DNA of 64,000 nt from Narthecium ossifragum (taxonomy: Eukaryota > Streptophyta > Magnoliopsida > Dioscoreales > Nartheciaceae): assembly GCA_963920575.1 (NCBI GenBank), contig OY986975.1, positions 20,615,897-20,679,896 on the forward strand, in the 5' to 3' direction. The translations under genes were made by a program, and so were the position numbers. Shown piece after piece: positions 1 to 11,400 of the stretch (position 1 is the stretch's first letter; each line of letters begins with the position of its first letter). Below the pieces are notes generated by a model that made no database searches, was not told the DNA's origin, and saw only the letters and a list, made by a program, of their open reading frames with translations.

Positions 1-53
1 AGCTTTTGCTATATGGGCTAGAAGTTGGTTGATGTTTGATATAATATATGCAG

Positions 54-742
54 GAAAGAATGCTGGAAGAGGAGAATAAGAAATTGACATACATATTGGT
101 AATCTTCTGCCAGCAAACGAGGGTTTTAAAGCTCCAGATTGACTGCCAAAATATATGCCCGTACAGTAATTATTTTTTGAGCTATTTGGTTAGTGAAGGA
201 TGTAGTATTACTGCCTGCTTATTTTTCAAATAGTTTAGAATTTGATAGTTACCTTTTTCTCCCTAAGTTCGGCTCTGAAGCTGTCCTTCTAGCCTCCTTC
301 AAGTTGACTTATGAAACATGGGGTTTCTTTGACTGCCCTGTTCTATTAGGGGAGGTGAATGATAGAATGATTGCTGGAAAAGATATACTTCATCTTAGTT
401 AGTTGCTTACTCATGTCAACCATACTGTTGGAGTTTTTAGTGCACTTTCTAACCTCTGTGGCACTTGCATGACTGAGTTATACCATGTAGCTTTCTCTGA
501 TGTTTAAAAGTTGCTCGAATTCTTCTATGTGTTGATTAAATGCTGGAGTTTTTACTAAAAAGGATAAGTTTTCTTGTTTCCATGTGTTTTGCCTTTGACA
601 GCACCACCAGCAATTTGCACTGAATGGAAGTGTGAGGGAACTTGATCTTGGGTATCATCAGAAAGATAGGGAGTATGCTCCAAAGGTGCCTATTGCCTTC
701 TGCGTGCAACCGATCCAGCCAAATTTGCAGGAGGAAAAGTAG
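54..742 (+). CDS. PI: PISTILLATA/GLOBOSA-type MADS-box protein, last two exons (5' part outside window)
   Basis: B-class floral homeotic transcription factors of this type pair with an AP3/DEF partner to specify petals and stamens. Only the end of the gene is in the window. Exon 54-98 (45 nt, after an atgcag acceptor) encodes ERMLEEENKKLTYIL, the end of the K-box region. A 503-nt intron follows. The last exon, 602-742, starts HHQQFALNGSVREL and ends in TAG. Its tail FCVQPIQPNLQEEK matches the PI motif (FRVQPIQPNLQE in the family) that marks PI/GLO rather than AP3 proteins. The exon join QL-type/HHQQ falls where it does in Arabidopsis PI. Odd point: the usually conserved Arg of FRVQP is Cys, and the preceding Met is Val. 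The MADS domain itself is not visible. The PI assignment rests on the C-terminal motif and is strong; activity cannot be judged. Confidence 0.85.
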
Positions 743-3700
743 GATTGTTTATTAGCTCTTGTTAGTTCCTTGATCAAGCAATCTTCTGTTGACATGTACT
801 GTCTTCTCCACCCGTGTCACTGTTACTACTGTATTTGATCTAGATACAAGTATTTGTTTCAAGAATCCATCTGCTCCGCTCTGTTGAAGTCTATTTTGAG
901 ATTTAAGTGTAATGGTTTTTATCTAGTAATATTGCTAACTATACAATTATTGTCTCCATTTTAAGTTGATGTTGAGGGATATATTGTAGCAAATATGGTG
1001 TTAGTGGCTCTGTGAAGTGATTTTCTTTTTGGCTCCATTTTTCCTTTAGTTAATTTCACCTACATGCCACAGCTGATAGCTTTGATGATGAGAGAGTTTT
1101 GATTTGCCAACTGCTTCAGAATTTATTCTTTCACTGCCACGATGAGTATGGAAGATTGAAATGGTGTTTGGAAGACTTGGTATGGTTCAAAATTCATGTT
1201 ACGTCAAATCCTGATAGTTCCTATTGCATAAGGAAACAAGGGAAAGAAAGTAAGATGTTGCTCACCCTTTGAAGTTCTTGAGTTACATAGACAGTTTGTA
1301 CTTTGGATTTGGGACCTTTAAATGAGTGAATCCCTTTGGGAGTTACACAGAGTAAATCCCTATAGCTAACAAAGGGAAAGAAAATAAAACAAACACAGGG
1401 CCTCATGTCATGTAGTTTAAATTTTTTTCCTATGTTTCTCATCAGATCAAATAAAAAACAGGAAAAAATTTGCCCCCCATTGTATGTTCACAGAAAACAT
1501 TTACACCATTACCCTTTCGTGTGTCATGCCTGCTGTTCTTTATTGAAGATACTTCTTCAACAGGTGAGTCTCATTGTTGAGGTCATTGCTAGTAGTGCCC
1601 TGGAACTTGATGTTCTAGAATTTGTGACTAGACTCTTGCAACTTCCTTAGTGCACAATCTCTACGTTGTCCAAGTTTCCGTATTTCATGACCTCTGCTCT
1701 CAGATGTGATTGAATATCATACCAATGTTTATGTTACACATGCTTTTGTTTGATGCCTAGGAATTTTGTTCATGTTTGAGTAGCTCCACGTTTCATAAAA
1801 AATGAGTTGGAGTCTGCTTGGATGTACCTGGTGCCATAGCAGTGGAAAATCACAAGTTTGATTATTGAAGCTATCCAACAATGTTACCTTGAAATCTTTT
1901 CAATTTGTAACTTGCCAAGGTTAAAAGTTTACGGGGTAGAAAAGTTTCATGACCAGTCATTCAATGACTTAATATCGATGGTACCATCAGCATGTTAGGG
2001 GAAGGCTTGTTCTTGTATGTCTAAATAAACTGTTGCCTTTGATTGTGTCTGTGCTAGTTATCAGCATGGGGCAATTTAAGAGAAAGGTGTCAGCAAGGAT
2101 ATAATACACTGTTGGTACAACTGGGGATCTGATTGCTGCAACCCAAGGAAAAACTTAATGATGCTGCCTGCTGCTCTAAATTTCCCTTGTGGGTGTAATA
2201 TATTGTATGTCCTAATTTCTATGGCAGTATAATGGTTGCATATGCATTGCAAAAGTCGACGGGGGATTCTGTATGATATGAGGTAATTAGCGGTCTATGA
2301 TATAGTCGACGGAGAGTGTAGCCGTTTGGATGTATGATATGAGGTAATTAGTGTGGTTTATGATATGATGGGGCATTTCCCACCCTTCTAGCGACCTCCA
2401 CAGGTTACCTGTTTGACATACATTGAAGTTTCAGGGGATCTAAACTAGATCTATAGTCTTGACTATATAGAAGAAGATCTCGTACGTTGCGTTCATATTG
2501 GTAGCTTTTGGAGATCGCTAATCAGCTCTTCAACTTGGGTCGAGAAAATTAAGCTTTCTTAGATAGAGCTTCTAAGAGAGATGATCATCTGTCTTGTGGA
2601 GTTAAGTTTTAAGAGGAATATTGTTGTCCCTTAAATTTTGTATAACGTTTGCATTATACCTGTGATTCTTTCTTTGAAGTCTTGTGTTCCATATGTGCTA
2701 CATTGCCAGGAGCTTAGTTTGTTAACCTTACCTTTGTATTTGCATAGTTAATCTGTGGTAATTCACTGATTTGTAGTTGATTTCACTGAGCCTCCTAAAT
2801 TTTCCAGAGATGCCATTTGTTATCAATGGCGATACCGTAACTATATGTTTATGTTAGAAATGCGTAATTCTACACCCCCGCACATTTTCTTTTGAGTTTG
2901 GAAATTGCTTCATCCTTATGCCTGTTTTGTCTAGCATTAATGAATATTGCTCTCTTTTGAAGTGTTATTAAGGTGATTCTGGTGTGTTTAGCATCTTTGG
3001 AATCTTACAATCGCTAACTTGCATTCTTCTATTTCTAGAGAGTCTTAGACTGCTGTTTTGTTCTAAATATAACAATAGTGGCTTTTATAGCACTACGACA
3101 AAATCTTCTTATCCTCTGAACTTCTAGTCAATTTGTGCAAGGGTGGTTGCCCCAAACCTCTGCTATATAATAAGACTTGATCCCCAAGATGCAGACTGGA
3201 AAAGGGAGAAAGAGGATAAAAGGAAGAAATGAGTTAAAGGAATGCTAAGAGACTCCTGGGAGATAAACGGATACATAGGCTTTTAGTTGCATTATTGGCT
3301 TTGTACTTAAATATGTCATCAGCTATGCATCTTTGTTTACTCTCTTCAAGAGAGACTTGAGAACATTACGTGGAAAATCAAGATCTGAAACACGAATCTG
3401 ATAATTGGATCATCAATGTAACATATTCAAGTTAGTGCTAAAACCCTAAGTTTGGTTTTGGCAAGAACATAGCTTCCCAAGGAAATTTTTCAAGGCTTTA
3501 TAAATAGATTTAATGGCCATGATGGAATTGAGATAATCAGCTTTTACGATAAATGAGTATAGCCAGAAGGCCCAGAACTAAAAAGATTATTAAATGCCAT
3601 TGTGTTCATAGGTAGTATTCCTACTGATGTATGGTATTTCAGATTAAATCCTGTTACAAGCTCTCTTTTAGATTTTCTTTTTGTACTTAGAATGCATTCA

Positions 3701-5180
3701 TTTAGCATGCATTGGAGTAATTAATTGAATGGTCATTTGACACAGGTTGAATGTATGTTATGCTTCACAATGTTTATTCTGTCTATTCTTACCTTGTAAT
3801 GAAAGCATCGATTGAGAGACCGGAATGTTGGTGATTAGTTTTCGTAATTACGCATTTCATCTGGATTGCATGCTGTTTGCAGTCCTCCACTACAGTTTCT
3901 TACCATCTATTGTCAACAACTAAAAAGGTTAGGGTTCTTGTGCTATCTATGAGATTAATTAAAGCATATATGTTTCTAAACTCTAGCATCTGATGTGAGC
4001 ATTGACCATTTAATCCTTACCCTCTATGCAACTATCATGTCACATTGTTTTGTCTTTGGAAGATGTTCTTTGATATTGATAGGTCACTTCCATGCATAGT
4101 GAGTTAGGACAGCCATCATTGTTTTCCTGTTTCATGAATTGTACAATGTATGCTATAACTATTGAATGGTGTCACTACTATTTTCTCTCAACTTTCAAGT
4201 ACTTATGCATGCTAGTTAACATTGATAGGTCACTTCCTCTCTTCTCCAGTCTTTACCTTTTGGGTCAGTTCTTTGTATAGTGAGTTAGGAGGGCATCATC
4301 TTCCTCCTGTTTCATAGATGGTACATATCCATGCTAATTAACATTAAATGGTGTCGCTATTTTCTCTCAACCTTTAAGGACTTGTTCATGTTCCTTTGTT
4401 CTCCCATCTTTACATTTGCTTCACTTTGAGTCGAGATGATAGTTGGATTGATAGGACTCAAACTAAAATCGGGATTGCATAGTCTGATTAAATGGTGGTT
4501 TCTAATATCTAGAGGAATCCAATAACTCATGTGGCAAAGGTCAAAGAAATATTCTGTCTTGTTTGTTCCAGAGTTTGCTTGATTAATACTTTTAGCAGCT
4601 GAGTTATTCTTCAGGGCCTACAATTGATGTGCATGCTTATCTTATCAGGTTCTTGCAACAGCTTCAGGTTTCTTGTACTCTTTGTTTGCAGTAGATGATG
4701 CTTCTTGTCTAGTATAATTGATCGTATATCTAAATTTGTAGATGGATAGGTGTTTTGCTTCTCTCTTTGCATAAAAGTAAGAGAGATCAACACATGCTCT
4801 TAAAAGTAGAGAACTATTTTCTTAGAAGTCTGATTTGCTGCTAGAACAGCCTTCCGTAGTTGATGAGACCTATCTTGTTCTTCGTAACTAAGTTCCTTTC
4901 CGGCGTATATTTCTTTGATAGTTGATCAAAAGAGTATGTACCCTTCTGTACCAAAAGGTGAAATTTAATCTGGATTCACAGAAGGTCCTCTTCGCCCCGG
5001 CCATCAAAGCCATGGTCCTATGAGCAGTAAATGAAGGTGAGTTGGGACTTTAATAGCATTAGTTGTTAACATTTATTAGGCCCTTCCATGATTATTTCCG
5101 GGAAAAGGAGCTGCATCTCATGCCCATTACTGCATAGAATTTAGCTTGCTTGTAGTTCTCCTTTGTTTTTATCTTTTTGC
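743..5180. other. Intergenic region, no gene seen
   Basis: AT-rich sequence after the MADS-box gene. Only short open frames without recognisable domains are present, broken by stops in all frames. The first few hundred bases are presumably the MADS gene 3' UTR. A short direct repeat (tgtatgatatgaggtaatta) occurs near 2268 and 2331. Nothing else is supported apart from the duplication listed at 4080. Confidence 0.6.
4080..4400. repeat. Diverged tandem duplication
   Basis: Two imperfect copies of a block of about 150-180 bp lie side by side. Both contain 'gataggtcacttcc', 'tagtgagttagga', 'cctgtttcat', 'aatggtgtc' and 'ttttctctcaac' in the same order (about 4080-4205 and 4226-4400). The second copy has extra sequence after the first shared motif. 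No coding function is seen. Confidence 0.6.
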
Positions 5181-5189
5181 AAGTGACTT

Positions 5190-6434
5190 AGCCTCCGTTT
5201 GTCAGGGGATAGCTTATTTCGAGTTAAAGGGTCAAAAAAAGTAGCGATAATGAGTTGGCCTAAAGTTATTTCATTTATGATGTTTGGTTGAAAAACAGGA
5301 TAAGCCTGTAATGATTGTTTGGAATAAAAAAATTGTGTTTGGTTTTAGAAGGTCGAATAATGATAGGAATTGTATTTTATTAGAAGTTTTTTGCCGATTT
5401 GAATCCTCCATATTTGCTCTCGCCATATGAGGATCCATCTTTTTGATTTTTTTTATGGAATAGGACCCGAAACTCATTTTATGATCATATTACCTCTGCC
5501 AATCATGTTATGGCACACATGACATGGTCATGGTGGATGTCACATGGCATGGCATGGTGACATGGCAATGCATCTTCGATGCGGACCCATTTATATTAAT
5601 AAAATATTATTATTTTAATTTATATTATTAAAAATAATATAAAATAAATGAATTTTATATGATGTGGATCAATCATGATATGACACGTGGCATGTGATCC
5701 ATTTATATTAATATTTTATTATAATAACATATTCATAATATTATTTAATACACTATGTATAAAAAAATGTTTTACTTGCGCAAAATTTTTTATACGCTCA
5801 TAAAACACATATAAAAATGTTCATGTGCTCACAAAAATATTTGCATGTAAAAAAATAAACACGCACGAAAAATGTTACAACATGTGCGAAAAATTTTATA
5901 CGCTCATAAAAGTATTTGTGTGCATGTTTGGAAGCGTATAAAAAAGTTTACGTACATAGAAATATTTTCCTACACATACTGTATTAAATAATATTAATAA
6001 TATATTATTATAATAAAATATTAATATAAGTGGGTCCAATATGCCATGTGTCATATCATGATTGGTCCACATCATATAAAAAGTCATATTTTTTGTATTA
6101 TTTTAATAATATATATTAAATTAATATTATTATATTAATATAAATGGGCATGCATGACGATGCATTGATGTGCATGACCATACCACACTCCATCTGAGGG
6201 CAATTCTGAAATAAATATTTTTATATCTTTTCTTGTTTGAAACGCTAAAATAATTTTTTAATCTGTGAGATAGAAATAGGGACAGAAATCGGGGTGGAGT
6301 TAAAATAGAGATATGATGAGTTTTATCTTCATTTTTTTAGATAACTTATTTTATCCATGTCTTGCTATTCCTATTATTTTTTAGGATAAACGAGCGAATA
6401 CCCCCACCCCTATCCCAAACCAAACGGACATTAT
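5190..6434. mobile_element. Foldback / long-inverted-repeat DNA element
   Basis: The segments at about 5567-5762 and 5966-6160 are reverse complements over almost their whole length. Each contains the 'atgatgtgga' and 'atgatatgacac' motifs inside AT-rich sequence, so the block can fold into a very long hairpin with a loop of about 200 bp. Outer ends also pair: 'cctccgtttg..ggggatag' near 5190 against 'ctatcccaaaccaaacggac' near 6430. A TTA lies next to each outer end, which would fit a PIF/Harbinger-type 3-bp target duplication, but this is weak. No transposase is encoded, so the element is non-autonomous. Confidence 0.6.
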
Positions 6435-8253
6435 TAAAGGGTTGTATAGTCAGTTGAATGGCTGTGTCTATTCCCATAAGTTCCAGTCCACACTTTAGGG
6501 GGGCAATTTGGCTATAATACAGATATATGTATTCATTTCTTCCTATCAGCTTAAGCTTTTCGGATGATCGGTGAAGTTAATGCGTCCTAATCCGTTTATC
6601 AAGCTATTCTCACGATAAAAAGAGCTGACCCTCTTTTTTTTTTCCCTTTAATAGTTAGTTGGGCTTGTAATCCTGGGACCCGATCAGCACTGTACTGACT
6701 AGCGAAGCATTATTAGGCTTGCACTAATGTGTGAGAACAAAGTATCTTGCAACTAAAAAGTTTATGCACTGTATACTTGATTAATTAGTTCCATCCACCT
6801 CTTTGGCCCAGCTGAATATGGGTGGCAGGCAAGGACTGCAGGCTTTAAGCCACATGCTATCTACATTATTTTCTATATGATTGTACTCCCTTTTTCCTGT
6901 GGGAGGGCGAAAGCAGCGGAAAAGAGATCTATGGTGTGTAGGGCAGGGCCAAAGAAGAGAAGGTTCTTCTTTATGAGGACTGTTGTTATGTTCTCTGTGC
7001 TCATGCATGACTACATGCAGCCACAAAGCTATTCAGACAGCTTCTTGTCACCCTCATCTCCAGGTTCTTCGAAGAACCATGTAATAAAGCATTTGCATGG
7101 CGCTGCGCTTTAGATATGGACTTATGAAACATAGCTCATGCATGACTCAAGGGGTTGCATGCATTAGCCCATAGTTATTAGCTTCATAGTGTAAAACACG
7201 CGCTCTCTCTCTCTCTCTCTCTCTTTTACTAGTGCAATCAGCATAGTTAATTTACTTCGTTGATCACAAAGCTTTAATTAAGACTATGGGACCTATGTAG
7301 CACATGTTAGTCTCCATGTGACCATAACTATTGACACTCCTCTCTTTCTAATAGCTAATACCTTAATAGGGGATCAGTTCTGTTGGAACTTGTGACTTTC
7401 TTTCTCGAGAAAAAAACTGACGCAATGCATCTTGTGGCACACCTTCTGTAGCGCCCATCTGCAATGTGACGTGGCCTGGCACGTCAGCAAAAACTTTTCA
7501 CCTTAGCCAATAATTTCATAGCTGAAAACTGTCTTTTCGGAGAATCCATGGATTTTCGAAATAAAAGAGGTAAAAAAATTGTGGAAAGGGAACATGTTCG
7601 CAGCATTGCTCCTATCAATTTCAAAAATTAATGGACGAGAAATATCACTTTTAATATAATTCGAGATGATTGTTCCAAGTCAACAGCACATCTACGTGTT
7701 ACATAGGCTCCACATAAGCACCCACATACTATTTTGTCATGAGCGCTGATTTCATGTACATGGCCACGTGTATGTGTATTACACGAATTGGTTTTTGGGA
7801 TACCAATTCTCTCTTCTAGTCCATCGGTAATTCACTATCAATGAACTAGATTAATGAATCGGCAGCTCACTATTGATTGAATTATTCATCTAGTCCATCG
7901 GTAGTGAGATATTAATAAAATATATAATTCAATCGGTAGCTCACTATCGATATAATTTAATTGGTAGTTCACTATCGATTCATTAATCTAATCTATTTGT
8001 AGACCACTATGGATGAATTGGATGATAGAATTGATGATTCATTACCGATTCGTGCAAGTACGTTCGTACATGTTCAATAAACTTTTGTTTTGCCAGGGGG
8101 GCCGGTCGTGCGTGATTTTCTCTCCGCCGCACAGCTAATACTCCGGCTCGCTCGATCCAGCTGAAGAGGCGCCTGTTTGCCATGTGCAAGCGCTTCAAGA
8201 TCGAGAGAGCGGCGTTCCATGTGCAAAGCTCTCGCTCTCAGGACTTCCATCGG
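6435..8253. other. Intergenic region upstream of UVR8
   Basis: No gene is recognised. The region holds a CT dinucleotide run (about 7201-7225) and a CACGTG G-box core at 7765-7770, about 700 bp before the UVR8 start. From about 7805 to 8030 it has a series of degenerate repeats around 'tcggtag..cactatcgat'. The G-box is a plausible light-responsive site by analogy, but a 6-bp match alone is weak evidence. Confidence 0.4.
7805..8030. repeat. Degenerate short tandem repeats upstream of UVR8
   Basis: Variants of 'atcggtag(t/c)tcactat(c/t)gat' recur about five to six times, some next to 'attaatgaat' or 'taattcaat'. Spacing is irregular (about 30-60 bp). This looks like a decayed minisatellite or repeat-element remnant. 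Confidence 0.45.
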
Positions 8254-8467
8254 TAGAGAGAGAGAGAGAGAGAGAGAGACGAAGACAAGAGTTCTCTGGA
8301 GTGGCTGTGGGGCCGGGGATTTGAGAGGAGGGAGGGAGGGAGAGCGTGATGGGCGCGAGCGTTGCGTGTGAGCTCCCACACGGGCTCGAGAGGACCCTTC
8401 CTCGCCATATTTATACCCCGCCTCTCCAAACCCTCGGCCACTGCTCCTTCTCCAACCACTGTCGAGC
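8254..8467 (+). promoter_or_regulatory. UVR8 5' leader / proximal promoter with GA repeat
   Basis: A (GA)n microsatellite covers about 8254-8279 and is followed by a GC-rich stretch up to the ATG. A TATTTATA-like element lies at about 8407-8414, roughly 55-60 bp before the start codon, and could be a TATA box giving a very short leader. Alternatively transcription starts upstream and the GA tract is in the 5' UTR, as is common in plants. The sequence does not decide between these. Confidence 0.4.
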
Positions 8468-11400
8468 ATGGCGACCGAGGCGAGCACCGGTGCGGCTCCT
8501 GCGCGCGAGGTCGTTCTCATCTCCGCCGGCGCCAGCCACTCGGTGGCTCTCCTATGTGAGTGTACTTTCCGGCTTCTAGTTCTTGCCCACGAATTTGAGT
8601 GTAGGAGTTTGTGGAGAGTTCGTTTGCGAGAATTGGGGTTCCTCTGGAACTTGGGAGTTGTCTAAGCTTGATGTTTAACTTAGAGGTTTCTCGTCACTGT
8701 TAATGATCTGGATTTCATTTGAAGCTCGAATTATGATCACATAGAGTTTGTGCTAGTAGTGGTTATGGAAAAATCGTAGCTTTTTTTTTTAACAATTTCC
8801 AATCCTTATGTCGGTTTGCCCATTCATTCCTTCCTGTTAACTATCAATTGGTATGATGGAGTTGTTTTCATCCTTGTTGTTGGCGCTTCTCGTTGATCAT
8901 CTCTTCAGGCGTGTCTCAAGTATAATGGCATCGATTTTGAGATGGTTTGATTTATGTGTGGCAGCTGACAATGTTGTGTGCTCTTGGGGACGGGGGGAGG
9001 ATGGGCAGCTAGGCCATGGAGACGCTGAGGACCGACTTGTCCCGACACTGTTGAGTGCGCTGGGCGGCCAGAGGATTGTGTCTCTTACCTGCGGAGCTGA
9101 TCACACAACTGCATATTCTGAACCAGATCTTGAAGTTTATAGCTGGGGATGGTATGTTCTTTTTTTCAAAGAAAATTATTTTCTTTGTTGTCAAGATTAT
9201 ATTGAAGGGATGACTATGTAACGTTTGGCTTTTCTTGTAGAAGGAATGCAAGAAGTTATACGCTAAAAAATTGAATGTATTTATGGCATTGAAACCTTTT
9301 GCAGTTTCATCTGTCATGACAAGTTTATATTGAAGGGATGACTATGTAACGTTTGGCTTTTCTTGAAGAAAGAATGCAAGAAGTTATACGCTAAAAAAAA
9401 GAATGTATTTATGGCATCGAAACCTTTTGCAGTTTCATCTATTATGACAATTATCCTTAATTTTTTCAGGGGTGACTTTGGAAGGTTGGGCCATGGCAAC
9501 TCCAGTGATGTGTTTACTCCGCAACCAATTAAAGCATTACAAGGCATTAAGATTAGGCAAATTGCTTGTGGAGATAGTCATTGTTTGGCTGTAACTATAA
9601 ACGGAGAAGTGCAAAGGTAGCTGTATAGATCAGCATTATGTTCACATATTACTTGCTATTTGTTCCGTGCAACAATTTGCTCAAATTAAGCTTGAAATTA
9701 ACTATTCAAATAGTTCATCGTGAAATTAGACTAGATTTCACTTAAATGTTATTCCACTTATTCCGAGTGTTTTGTTACATTTCTCTGTGAGAAGTTGGGG
9801 ACGGAACCAGAATGGGCAACTTGGTCTTGGCACCACTGAAGACTCTCTTCTACCACAGAAGATTCAAGCCTTTGAGGTATAGTAAGTTATATGATTGTCC
9901 ATGACTATGAATTTTCAAGCTTATTTTGTGCTAGCTTTTGATCGTGTTAGCCATCAAGGGTGTGTGACTTTTGGTAGCTTGATGTTTGTTGTAGTCTTTT
10001 CTTCTTAGTCTCAAGGCTCATCTAGCCAAAAAAAAGGGTGTATAATATTTCTAGTCAATCTTCAGGCTATATACTTGCAAAGTTTTATTTCTTGTTGTTG
10101 TTGGCTTTCTTTTCCTTTGTGAAGATTAGCATGAATGCTCTATGTCTTCCTTTGGTTGAAATGCACAATTATCGTACAAATTGGGTGTATAATATTTTGC
10201 TTGCTGGCTAAGTGTAGGTCTTGGTGCTACTTTCTAGGCAAGTAGGATAATTTATTTCCTAGATTGATATTGCTGTTTTAAATACTATCACTATTGGGAA
10301 TTGTAAATATGAGGTAGAAGGCAGGAAACGGCAACATTGTTTGGCAATTCTTCATAATCTTATGAGTATAGACAGTATGACCAGAGCAATATCTAAATTT
10401 AACACAATTAAACTTGTATATCTGGATGTGAAAAGTTGTCTTTAAACCTATTCCACTCATGAATACAACTGATTTTTATCTGTCAGGGCATTTCTATCAA
10501 AATGGTAGCTGCAGGTGCTGAGCATACTGCTGCAGTTACAGAGGATGGGGAGCTTTATGGATGGGGCTGGGGTCGATATGGTAATTTGGGTTTGGGTGAC
10601 CGAAATGACCGCCTGGTCCCAGAAAGAGTTTCAGAAAATGAGGTATGGTGACGATTATGCATCTTACTTGAAACATCTATGTTCTTATCCTTATGCTTGC
10701 TTTCCACCAGCTAGTTACTTCTTGTTGTGCTTTGTGATGTTCTATGACTATTTGTTTCTTTTGCCTATGATTGCGAAATGTGGCCCCTTATTCTCTATAA
10801 AAGGTAAAGATAATTGGAATGTGTATTTGATCCTACTATTCGCATAATACTCATGTTTTCTATCTTGTCATGCACATTTGTGACTAAAGTTCCACTCTTG
10901 GCCTATTCAAAGTTAATTATTGTTTTTCGATACCACATGGCATATCTGCTCTCTGTAGGGACGACAGATGGTACAGATTGCATGCGGGTGGCGTCATACA
11001 ATTGCTGTTTCCTCCTCTGGGAGCTTGTATACCTATGGATGGAGCAAGTATGGTCAACTTGGGCATGGGGACTTTGAAGATCACCTTGTTCCACATAGAC
11101 TGGAAGCCTTAAAGGATTGCCACATATCTCAGGTTCTAGATCTTAACTTGAGTTTCGATATGCTTTACTTTTCATCCCATTTGAAAGGATTGAGTCAACA
11201 TATTTGTCAAACCCTAATTTTAGGTTAAAGAAAGGTTTACAACAATTAACTGGAGAAGGAAGAAAAAATTTCTGTTCCCTTGCTCAAAATTCATGTCTCA
11301 GATCTACCTGGCATGAAAGGATGTTGTATGAGGAATTTTTTTTTGATATCTCGAGATGATTGGGCATGGGATACTTGAATTCATCTTTAAAATTCTTGCC

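Noticed and set aside
8074..8520. Minus-strand open frame of 148 codons over the UVR8 start
   Set aside because: Opposite to the strongly supported UVR8 first exon and leader; its Ser/Leu repeats come from the GA microsatellite.
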